Shown: positions 1 to 5,221 of the stretch, one piece after another
How positions within the stretch are numbered: position 1 is the first letter of the stretch
Layout of the letters: each line of letters starts with the position of its first letter
Origin: Anaerobacillus sp.
Lineage (GTDB): Bacteria; Bacillota; Bacilli; Bacillales_H; Anaerobacillaceae
Assembly (NCBI GenBank): GCA_007120055.1
Contig: SKOL01000702.1
Location: forward strand, 1-5,548
DNA length: 5,548 nucleotides
Direction: 5' to 3'
Position numbers and translations under genes: made by a program
The notes under the pieces: model-generated
Seen by the model: the letters and a program-made list of their open reading frames with translations, nothing else
What the model was told of the DNA's origin: nothing
The model's database searches: none

Positions 1-3
1 GTA

Positions 4-735
4 ATGAATGAGGGAAAAAAAATCTTAGTGGTCGATGATGAACCTAAAATTCTAAAAGTATTGGAGCAAACACTAACAAAGCAAAATTATGAAGTTATTA
101 CAGCTAGCGACGGTGAAGAAGCATTAATAAAACTAGAAGAGAAAAGTCCTGATTTAATGGTTTTAGATTTAATGTTACCTAAATTGGACGGTTATGAAGT
201 ATGTAGGTTAGCCAAAAGCAAGTCAAATATACCGATCATTATGCTAACAGCTAAAGGAGATTTAGTCGATAAAACCGTTGGCTTTCACATGGGAATCGAT
301 GACTATATGACAAAACCTTTTAGCCCTTCAGAATTAGCTTTAAGAATTAAAGCTGTTCTACGTAGGGTTGCTGAAGCAGAACTTCTCATAAATCGAAGCC
401 AAAGTCAATCGACATCACCACAAACTTCTGAACCTACTCTGAAGCTCGGTGGTGTAAAAATTGATTTTAATAGTAGGCAAATTGAAGTAAACGGGACAGT
501 GATTAAGTCGACTGCGAAAGAATTTGAACTATTAAAATTGTTTATGCAACACCCAAACCAAGTTTTCACTAGAGAACAACTACTTCAAAAAATTTGGGAC
601 AGTGATTACGTAGGCGATGCGAACACAGTCACCGTATTAATTAGAAGAATTAGAGAAAAGCTGGAAAACGACCCTGCCAAACCAACAAGAATTGTTACGG
701 TTTGGGGAGTAGGATACAAGTTTGCAACCGAATAA
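4..735 (+). CDS. OmpR/PhoB-family two-component response regulator
   Basis: This is a 243-residue cytoplasmic transcription factor with a receiver domain (about residues 5-122) and a winged-helix DNA-binding domain (about 146-241). In the receiver I see the acidic pair D11-D12, the phospho-acceptor D55 in VLDLMLP, T82 and the conserved K104 in TKPF. The C-terminal half has the recognition-helix pattern TVTVLIRRIREKLE and ends with the family signature VWGVGYKF. A Ser/Gln/Thr-rich linker (about 131-145) joins the domains. The start is the ATG three bases into the window; its ribosome binding site lies outside, and the length is normal for the family. In this family the kinase gene usually follows the regulator, but none does here, so the partner is upstream or elsewhere. 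The regulon cannot be told from sequence; control of the adjacent nrfA is only a suggestion. It is not obviously ResD, PhoP or WalR. Confidence 0.95.
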   Translation: MNEGKKILVVDDEPKILKVLEQTLTKQNYEVITASDGEEALIKLEEKSPDLMVLDLMLPKLDGYEVCRLAKSKSNIPIIMLTAKGDLVDKTVGFHMGIDDYMTKPFSPSELALRIKAVLRRVAEAELLINRSQSQSTSPQTSEPTLKLGGVKIDFNSRQIEVNGTVIKSTAKEFELLKLFMQHPNQVFTREQLLQKIWDSDYVGDANTVTVLIRRIREKLENDPAKPTRIVTVWGVGYKFATE

Positions 736-859
736 ATATGAAAAAACATGTAACAAAATTATATTAGCTATATTTTATCATGAAGATGGATCATAAATAT
801 CTATCCAATTAATGTACGGTGAAGTTCGCTTGAAGCTTCCAAAGTTCGAGTTATTTTAG

Positions 860-890
860 AGCAAAATAGAGAATTTTGCTGGACATTTTT
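860..890 (+). terminator. Weak terminator candidate after the response regulator
   Basis: AGCAAAAT (860-867) and ATTTTGCT (873-880) form a perfect 8-bp stem around a 5-nt loop. A T-run follows at 886-890 and a second at 895-901. The stem is AT-rich and five bases separate it from the first T-run, so it would be a weak terminator. It is the best candidate between the response regulator and nrfA. Confidence 0.35.
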
Positions 891-905
891 CACCCTTTTT
901 TAATT

Positions 906-974
906 ATGTAAAAATGTAAAATAAAAATGTAAGAATATATAACAAAAATGTAAGATTTCATTTATAGGCATGTA
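906..974 (+). promoter_or_regulatory. Array of ATGTA direct repeats upstream of nrfA, possible activator site
   Basis: ATGTA occurs five times in one orientation, at 906-910, 914-918, 927-931, 948-952 and 970-974. The copies at 906, 927, 948 and 970 are 21, 21 and 22 bp apart, about two helical turns. Three copies share the longer word AAAATGTAA. The last copy overlaps the expected -35 region of the promoter just downstream. Direct repeats spaced by whole helical turns next to a poor -35 are typical of OmpR/PhoB-type activators, so this may be the binding region of such a regulator, perhaps the one encoded at 4-735. The region is very AT-rich, so some repetition is expected by chance. Confidence 0.45.
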
Positions 975-992
975 ATTTCTTTTTACTATAAT
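964..992 (+). promoter_or_regulatory. Probable nrfA promoter (sigma-A type, poor -35)
   Basis: A perfect TATAAT lies at 987-992. The hexamer 17 bp upstream (964-969, ATAGGC) does not resemble TTGACA, which suggests activator dependence. Transcription would start near 999 and give a leader of about 60 nt before the nrfA start codon. Confidence 0.55.
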
Positions 993-1004
993 TTATTTAA
1001 CTCC

Positions 1005-1028
1005 AACAAGTACATAACATCACTTGTT
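1005..1028. repeat. Inverted repeat in the nrfA leader, possible operator or hairpin
   Basis: AACAAGT (1005-1011) and ACTTGTT (1022-1028) are perfect inverted 7-mers separated by 10 bp. They lie just after the predicted transcription start and before the ribosome binding site. As DNA this could be a repressor operator; as RNA it could be a leader hairpin. It does not match the FNR consensus (TGTGA-N6-TCACA). Confidence 0.4.
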
Positions 1029-1059
1029 CAGGAAGAATTATTAAAGGGGAGAGATTTTC

Positions 1060-2421
1060 ATGCTAAAGAAACATTTATTATTTCTTGCAGTAATACTTTT
1101 AGCATTTGCACTCGTTATAACAGGTTGTTCTACAGAAGAAGAAACAACTACTGAGCCTACAGATGCAGATACTACACAACCTGATGCAGGTGCTGACGAG
1201 GGATCTGATGAAGGTGCTGACAAAGATTCAGATGAACCAGCAAAATTCACAGGCTTTTCATCAATTGAAGAAGCAGCTATTTCTGAAAATTGGGCGCCAT
1301 ATTTCCCAGCTCAATACGCTACATGGACACAAACGAAAGAGTTGCAAACAACGACTTATGGGGGCGCCCTTGACGATAACGGTGAACTCCAAGACTACTT
1401 AACCATTTATCCATTCTTAGTAACAAATTACGCTGGTTTCCCTTTCTCAGTTGATTACAATAGATCACGTGGACATATGTATGCTTTAACTAGTGTAAAC
1501 GAAACACAAAGACTTCCTGACTGGGAGAATCAACGAAGAGCTGCATGTTTATCATGTAAAAGTACTGATGTTGTAGTCGGTATGGAAAAGTATGGAGATG
1601 ATTTCTGGAGTAAGCCATATGCTGATGTTGTTGGCGAAAATACAATTGGTTGCCTAGATTGTCACGATCAAAATGACGGTTCTTCTTTAAATGTTCCAAG
1701 GGATTATGTTTTTGAGGCACTTGATCACGGTGGGTATACAAATGATCCTAGGGACCGTGCTGATTTAACATGTGCACAATGTCATGTTAACTATCACTTT
1801 GATGCTGAAACAACTAAAATCACTTACCCATGGTCGACTGGTATGACGGTTGAAGCTCAACTTGAGCATTACAATGCTGAGAGACGTTCTGATGAGTGGG
1901 AGCATGCAATTACTGGTGCTTTAATTGCTAAGATTCAACATCCAGAATATGAATTATATTATGAAGGTAAAGAATTATCTGTGCATGCACAGATGGGCGT
2001 TGGCTGTAACGATTGTCATATGCCAACATTAACAGACGAAAATGGTGAAGAATTTACTTCTCACCAAAAGATGAGTCCACTACTTCATGTTGAAGAGTCT
2101 TGTCTGAGTTGTCACGGCGGTTCGAGTGCAGATGAACTTATTGCAAGAACTGAAGGTGTACAAAAAGACGTTTATGAAAAACAAAACAGAATCGGTTATG
2201 ATTTAGAAGAGTTTATTAACCAAGTAGGCTCTAAGATTGAAGATGGCAGCCTTGCTGGTGCTGAACTAGAAGAAATCCAAGCCATTCATAGAGAAGCACA
2301 ATTTTACTGGGATTACGTTTGGGTTGAAAACAGTAATGGGTTCCACAATGCGCCAGAAGCACACAGAATTCTTGATAACGCTGACGCACTGATCCAACAA
2401 GGAATGGAACTACTCAACTAA
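1060..2421 (+). CDS. nrfA: Ammonia-forming cytochrome c nitrite reductase NrfA, lipoprotein form
   Basis: NrfA reduces nitrite to ammonium with six electrons outside the cytoplasmic membrane. The 453-residue protein has a type II signal peptide with lipobox ITGC (C23), then an acidic Thr/Asp/Glu-rich tether (about 24-60). It has five heme sites: the diagnostic CLSCK at 163-167, whose K167 ligates the catalytic heme, and CxxCH at 198-202, 238-242, 316-320 and 348-352. Active-site equivalents are R151 (ETQR), Y245 (CHVNY) and H294 (KIQHPEYE). RGH at 137-139 and GFHNAPEA at 428-435 are also family-typical. N244 replaces the Glu that ligates calcium in E. coli NrfA, while K291 and Q293 are kept. 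The ATG has a good ribosome binding site, AAAGGGGAG at 1043-1051. No nrfH quinol-dehydrogenase gene flanks it; the gene has its own promoter and terminator and appears monocistronic. The identification is very secure. Confidence 0.97.
   Translation: MLKKHLLFLAVILLAFALVITGCSTEEETTTEPTDADTTQPDAGADEGSDEGADKDSDEPAKFTGFSSIEEAAISENWAPYFPAQYATWTQTKELQTTTYGGALDDNGELQDYLTIYPFLVTNYAGFPFSVDYNRSRGHMYALTSVNETQRLPDWENQRRAACLSCKSTDVVVGMEKYGDDFWSKPYADVVGENTIGCLDCHDQNDGSSLNVPRDYVFEALDHGGYTNDPRDRADLTCAQCHVNYHFDAETTKITYPWSTGMTVEAQLEHYNAERRSDEWEHAITGALIAKIQHPEYELYYEGKELSVHAQMGVGCNDCHMPTLTDENGEEFTSHQKMSPLLHVEESCLSCHGGSSADELIARTEGVQKDVYEKQNRIGYDLEEFINQVGSKIEDGSLAGAELEEIQAIHREAQFYWDYVWVENSNGFHNAPEAHRILDNADALIQQGMELLN
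1186..1233 (+). repeat. 24-bp tandem duplication in the nrfA tether
   Basis: Two consecutive 24-bp units (1186-1209 and 1210-1233) share GGTGCTGAC at the same place. They encode AGADEGSD and EGADKDSD (residues 43-58). This looks like a small in-frame duplication that lengthened the acidic linker between the lipid anchor and the catalytic domain. Confidence 0.6.
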
Positions 2422-2450
2422 ATCAACTTATTAATATAAGCTACATCCCT

Positions 2451-2487
2451 AAAAAACCTTTCGGAAAATGATCCGAAAGGTTTTTTC
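2451..2487. terminator. Strong bidirectional rho-independent terminator
   Basis: Arms 2451-2465 and 2472-2486 pair perfectly over 15 bp around the loop AAATGA, with a GC-richer core (CCTTTCGG). The outer six pairs are A-runs facing T-runs, so either strand reads as a hairpin followed by T residues. It ends nrfA from the left and can also end the methyltransferase gene, which converges from the right and stops at 2545. Confidence 0.9.
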
Positions 2488-2503
2488 TTATCGTAAATAT
2501 TAA

Positions 2504-2523
2504 AACAGTAATTTTTTGCTGTT
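2504..2523 (-). terminator. Minor hairpin after the methyltransferase gene
   Basis: AACAGTAA (2504-2511) pairs with TTGCTGTT (2516-2523) through eight pairs including one G-T wobble, around a 4-nt loop. On the minus strand it is followed by a short T-rich stretch. It is about 20 bp past the methyltransferase stop and could be a weak first terminator ahead of the strong one. Confidence 0.3.
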
Positions 2524-2544
2524 ATTTATTTTCCACATACTTAC

Positions 2545-3141
2545 CTATAAAGGTTTTTGAATCACCGCTTGTATTACATGACATAGGCCGGTATGATTTT
2601 CCCCTTCATAACGCTCAGTTTCTCCATAAAAAAAGTGAACAAATTTCCAATCACTAAAGGCCTCTAAAAACATTTCTGGCTCATAAAGCAACTCAGTTAC
2701 TTTAGGTCCACCAGTACCGTATTCAATTTGTTTCGTCGAATAAACCTCTGTTACATATAATCCACCAGGTTTTAATGATTTCTTAATCCCTGCAAAAGTC
2801 TTCGTTTTTACTTCAGGTGGTAAATGACCAAATACTTTTACAATAGCATCCCATTTATTTTCATCCCACTCCACTATTTCCAAGTCATTTAACTTTGCAT
2901 TTACAGTTACACCTTTCTCACTCGCTAACTGTAATGTCTTTTCAACACCTACCTTTGAATAATCCCAGGTGGTTACGTGATGACCTAAGCTAGCTAAGTG
3001 AGCAGCATTCCTACCTTCTCCTTCTGCGATTGCAAGGATTTCCCCTTTACTAATCTTCTTGCCCCACTCTTTAATAAACAAATTTGCTTCTGTACCAAAA
3101 AAATAACCTTCTTCATTAAACTTTTTATCCCACGGATTCAA
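2545..3141 (-). CDS. Class I SAM-dependent methyltransferase, substrate unknown
   Basis: This is a small cytoplasmic methyltransferase of 198 residues with the Rossmann-type AdoMet fold. The glycine-rich motif I is AEGEGRNAAHLA (39-50), with an acidic residue at the end of strand 2 in TWDYS (D60). Later motifs are WDAIVKVFGHLPPE (97-110) and LKPGGLYVTEVY (123-134). The N-terminal WDKKFNEEGYFFGTEAN and the HLPPE motif are typical of the TehB-like/thiopurine-methyltransferase-like proteins common in Bacillus; none of this reveals the substrate. I chose the TTG at 3141-3139 because AGGAG at 3154-3150 is 8 nt upstream. The in-frame GTG at 3150 would put that same ribosome binding site directly against the start codon and would add three residues. 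It is a single-gene unit convergent with nrfA and divergent from the rsfA-like gene. Confidence 0.85.
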   Translation of the reverse strand: MNPWDKKFNEEGYFFGTEANLFIKEWGKKISKGEILAIAEGEGRNAAHLASLGHHVTTWDYSKVGVEKTLQLASEKGVTVNAKLNDLEIVEWDENKWDAIVKVFGHLPPEVKTKTFAGIKKSLKPGGLYVTEVYSTKQIEYGTGGPKVTELLYEPEMFLEAFSDWKFVHFFYGETERYEGENHTGLCHVIQAVIQKPL

Positions 3142-3149
3142 AAAAATCA

Positions 3150-3154
3150 CTCCT
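3150..3154 (-). promoter_or_regulatory. Ribosome binding site that favours a TTG start
   Basis: On the minus strand AGGAGTGAT runs from 3154 to 3146, close to the consensus AGGAGGTGAT. AGGAG ends 8 nt before the TTG at 3141. Its last base is the first base of the alternative GTG start at 3150, which argues against that start. Confidence 0.6.
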
Positions 3155-3163
3155 ATCTATTTT

Positions 3164-3297
3164 GCTAAAACTTCGCAGCATCTAATATGTAAAAGGCGAT
3201 CGACCTCTTTCACTGCGCTGTAAATTCGTTCCGACTTTAGAGGCTTGCTCAAGAGAGTCTATCGCCTTTTTTAACAAAACTCGGATGAAGTTTTAGC
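3164..3297. repeat. 134-bp nested inverted-repeat element (MITE-like or structured RNA)
   Basis: Perfect 11-bp terminal inverted repeats bound the element: GCTAAAACTTC (3164-3174) and GAAGTTTTAGC (3287-3297). Nested inside is a long stem. AAAAGGCGAT (3191-3200) pairs with ATCGCCTTTT (3261-3270), then after a mismatch GAC (3202-3204) pairs with GTC (3257-3259), then after a one-base bulge TCTTT (3206-3210) pairs with AAGAGA without its last-paired base, at 3252-3256. The 41-nt loop (3211-3251) holds AGAGG (3239-3243), which could pair instead with CCTCT (3204-3208). T residues follow the inner stem on the plus strand, so it could also terminate transcription. The element ends about 10 bp upstream of the methyltransferase ribosome binding site. 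I see no clear target-site duplication. It may be a miniature mobile element, a dispersed repeat or a 5' leader structure of the methyltransferase mRNA. Confidence 0.55.
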
Positions 3298-3308
3298 TTC
3301 ACCATTAA

Positions 3309-3333
3309 AAATGTAAAATCAGTAATTACATTT
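3309..3333. repeat. Inverted AAATGTAA / TTACATTT pair
   Basis: AAATGTAA (3309-3316) and TTACATTT (3326-3333) are perfect inverted 8-mers with a 9-bp spacer. The same word recurs in the array upstream of nrfA. The pair lies upstream of the methyltransferase and could be an operator, though such words are common in AT-rich DNA. Confidence 0.35.
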
Positions 3334-3357
3334 CCAACTTTCTACTTTCCAACTTTC
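3331..3357. repeat. Short direct repeat TTTCCAACTTTC
   Basis: The 12-mer TTTCCAACTTTC occurs at 3331-3342 and again at 3346-3357, a 15-bp period. The first copy overlaps the right arm of the inverted pair by three bases. The role is unknown; it may be simple tandem slippage or a binding site. The rest of 3358-3515 is AT-rich and shows nothing I can name. Confidence 0.45.
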
Positions 3358-3515
3358 CTCTTATCACCTAACCAACAACTGAACATGAACTACTTCTATT
3401 ATTGTATCCTAACATAAACAACATTACAGCTATTAAAGTTTCCTCATTCATAAATAGTTTGCGAGATAATTTCCATTAATTTAACAAGAATCTTATAAAA
3501 ATCCTGTAAAGCTAT

Positions 3516-3545
3516 GTATATTTCTTTTTAAAGCTGGCAAAAGTA
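3516..3545 (+). promoter_or_regulatory. Sigma-F (forespore) promoter of the rsfA-like gene
   Basis: GTATA (3516-3520) and GGCAAAAGT (3536-3544) are 15 bp apart and are followed by A. This fits every position of the B. subtilis sigma-F consensus GYWTA-N15-GGNRANANTW as I know it. Transcription would start near 3552, about 70 nt before the start codon. B. subtilis rsfA is itself transcribed in the forespore by sigma-F and sigma-G, which supports the assignment. Confidence 0.8.
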
Positions 3546-3623
3546 TTAGTAAATAATTAACAATTTCACTTAACAAAAAATTACCTAGAAAAATAGAAAC
3601 ATACTTTAAGGAGATGATTTAAT

Positions 3624-4301
3624 ATGAAAATTAGACAAGATGCTTGGTCATCAGAAGATGATCTTTTACTAGCAGAAACAGTATTAAGACACATTAGAGA
3701 AGGCGGCACTCAATTACAAGCTTTTGATGAGGTTGGCGATGAACTAAATCGTACCTCCGCAGCATGTGGATTTCGTTGGAATGCAGTTGTTAGAAATCAG
3801 TACAACGAAGCAATAAAACTAGCAAAAAAACAAAGAAAAGAAATGAAACGAAGATTATCCAATAGACCTACGACGATCCATTCTAAAATGCACTCGCAAA
3901 TGCAAACGTCAATGGAAGTGCCGATGCAAACAACTTCCGATGCAACAACCGATGTTAGTAACGAGAGATCTACTCACGTGCAAAGTATTAATTTAGGTGA
4001 TGTTCTTAACTTTATTCAATCGTTAGCTACGAACGAAGGTAGCTCGTTACAACTAAAGAAAGAAAATGAAAAACTAATGAAAGAAAATTTACAATTAATG
4101 ACGGAGAAAAAAGAATTAGAAACGAAGTTATCAAAAGTAGAAAATGACTACAAAGTCGTCGAAGAAGACTATCAATCATTAATTCAAATTATGAATCGCG
4201 CGAGAAGAATGGCTTTATTGCAAGATGAAGAAGAGGAAATTCAAACAGCACCAAAGTTTAAAATGGACAAAAACGGAAATCTAGAAAAAATCGCCAAATA
4301 A
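3624..4301 (+). CDS. rsfA: RsfA-family prespore-specific transcription regulator
   Basis: RsfA-type proteins modulate forespore genes of the sigma-F regulon during sporulation. The 225-residue protein begins with a Myb/SANT-like DNA-binding domain (about 3-66) containing W8, the family-typical LRHIREGGTQLQAFDEVG (21-38) and CGFRWN (48-53). A basic patch follows (KLAKKQRKEMKRR, 65-77), then a Met/Thr/Ser-rich linker (about 80-118). INLGDVLNFIQSLA (122-135) precedes a coiled coil of about residues 142-195, likely for dimerisation. The end has an acidic run (DEEEE, 201-205) and a PKFKMDKNGNLEKIAK tail. The ATG has an excellent ribosome binding site, AAGGAG at 3608-3613, with a 10-nt spacer. Single gene behind a sigma-F promoter and ended by the hairpin at 4308-4432. 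The family is secure; because B. subtilis also has the paralogue YlbO, true RsfA orthology is likely rather than certain. Confidence 0.88.
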   Translation: MKIRQDAWSSEDDLLLAETVLRHIREGGTQLQAFDEVGDELNRTSAACGFRWNAVVRNQYNEAIKLAKKQRKEMKRRLSNRPTTIHSKMHSQMQTSMEVPMQTTSDATTDVSNERSTHVQSINLGDVLNFIQSLATNEGSSLQLKKENEKLMKENLQLMTEKKELETKLSKVENDYKVVEEDYQSLIQIMNRARRMALLQDEEEEIQTAPKFKMDKNGNLEKIAK

Positions 4302-4307
4302 TAACAT

Positions 4308-4432
4308 AAAGAGGCTGGGACAAAAGTGTCTGACACCACGCGGATCCTACTAAATATAGACATAAAGATTTATCATATGTCTATATTTGGTTTCTAGCGG
4401 TGTCTGACACTTTGTTATGTCCCAGCCTCTTT
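4308..4432. terminator. Three-tier long hairpin between convergent genes, probable bidirectional terminator
   Basis: Outer arms AAAGAGGCTGGGACA (4308-4322) and its complement (4418-4432) pair perfectly over 15 bp. A middle tier pairs AAAGTGTC (4323-4330) with GACACTTT (4406-4413) and, after one mismatch, ACACC-containing 4332-4337 with 4399-4404. A bulge GTTA sits on the right at 4414-4417. An inner tier of 13 bp pairs 4352-4364 with 4376-4388 around an 11-nt loop. The self-complementary word GTGTCTGACAC occurs once in each half (4326-4336 and 4400-4410). It ends rsfA and faces the end of lutC, so it can serve both. Its size and layered build exceed a simple terminator and suggest a dispersed Bacillales repeat used as one. 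Confidence 0.7.
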
Positions 4433-4500
4433 TCTGTGCCTCATAAATGTCTAATACTTTATTTTGAGACTGAGCATGTTCTAGTCTCGCTTCCGATCTA

Positions 4501-5220
4501 CTATTTATCTTCTACAATAATATACGTCGCTTTTATCGGGCCGTGTACTCCAACAACTAAGTTTAACTCGATGTCAGCACTATTACTTGGTCCTGAAATA
4601 AAGTTAACACATGAAGGAACATTGCCTTCTTGAGCCATTTCATGTAATTTTGTTGCTACTTGAGACATTCTTGGTACAATCGAACTTTTTGGAATAATCG
4701 CCACATGAGTCGCAGGTAATAAACTAACAGAGCGTCCTTTACCTTTGTCACTTAATAAAACAACTGTCCCTGATTCTGCTAGTGTCATATCTGAAAAAGT
4801 AATTCCAATGTTTGCACGTTCAGCAATTTTCATATTTTCCTCAAACATAGCAGGATCCCAAACATGAAATTCATTGCCTTCTTCATTAGAAAACTCTTCA
4901 AAAATATCAATTAAGTTATATTCCTCAAAGCGTGGATCTTTCCAGTTTACAATTGACTTGCCACCTAACTCATCAATAACTTCTTTTAAAACATTTGGTA
5001 AATTTTCAAGTTTCGTTACCTTAGCAGTCGTATGAATTCTTCCACACTGTTCAAGTAACTGCTCTAATAATTCGTCTTGATTCATTCCTTTAAATACCTC
5101 ATACTGCGGCTGGTGTTTCCACTTAGGACGAACAACACCTTCCGTTTTACGCTCTCTTCCTAACGAGTTAGCAATTTTATTTAAAAATTTATCCTTATTA
5201 TTAGTTGTTACAACCGCCAT
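4501..5220 (-). CDS. lutC: L-lactate utilisation protein LutC (LUD domain)
   Basis: LutC is one subunit of the cytoplasmic LutABC system, which oxidises L-lactate to pyruvate with iron-sulfur proteins. The 239-residue length equals that of the usual Bacillus protein. A Lys/Arg-rich N-terminal segment (about 9-36) precedes the LUD domain (about 50-236). Family-typical stretches are ANIGITFSDMTLAESGTVVL (136-155), GRSVSLLPATHVAIIPKSS (162-180), CVNFISGPSNSADIE (204-218) and LVVGVHGPIKATYIIVE (221-237). The ATG at 5220 is chosen because AAAGGAGG (5236-5229) lies 8 nt upstream; the in-frame ATG at 5250 is inside lutB, upstream of that site, and adds ten residues unlike the family. One base separates it from the lutB stop, so the two are surely cotranscribed and probably translationally coupled. 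It is the last gene of the unit. Confidence 0.95.
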   Translation of the reverse strand: MAVVTTNNKDKFLNKIANSLGRERKTEGVVRPKWKHQPQYEVFKGMNQDELLEQLLEQCGRIHTTAKVTKLENLPNVLKEVIDELGGKSIVNWKDPRFEEYNLIDIFEEFSNEEGNEFHVWDPAMFEENMKIAERANIGITFSDMTLAESGTVVLLSDKGKGRSVSLLPATHVAIIPKSSIVPRMSQVATKLHEMAQEGNVPSCVNFISGPSNSADIELNLVVGVHGPIKATYIIVEDK

Positions 5221-5221
5221 G

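Noticed and set aside
738..767. Tiny frame MKKHVTKLY after the response regulator
   Set aside because: Nine codons with no ribosome binding site and too short to support.
906..974. Simple tandem repeat or CRISPR-like array
   Set aside because: The repeated words are only 5-10 bp, are unevenly spaced and have no spacers of CRISPR length.
1041..1250. Open frame on the minus strand over the nrfA start
   Set aside because: It is antisense to the signal peptide and acidic linker, is Ser/Val-rich low complexity, and resembles no protein family.
1163..1402. Second plus-strand frame inside nrfA
   Set aside because: It overlaps the secure nrfA frame and has no ribosome binding site or recognisable motif.
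1490..1741. Minus-strand frame inside nrfA
   Set aside because: It is antisense to the heme-binding region, and the His-rich composition mirrors the nrfA codons.
3312..3330. TnrA/GlnR nitrogen-control box (TGTNA-N7-TNACA)
   Set aside because: The half-sites TGTAA and TTACA are present but the spacer is 9 bp instead of 7.
4466..4488. Hairpin GAGACT...AGTCTC after lutC as a terminator
   Set aside because: The stem has only six Watson-Crick pairs and no T-run follows on either strand; the large hairpin beside it is a better terminator.
4400..4633. Plus-strand frame across the large hairpin into lutC
   Set aside because: It starts inside the hairpin, runs antisense to the conserved C-terminus of lutC and has no ribosome binding site.
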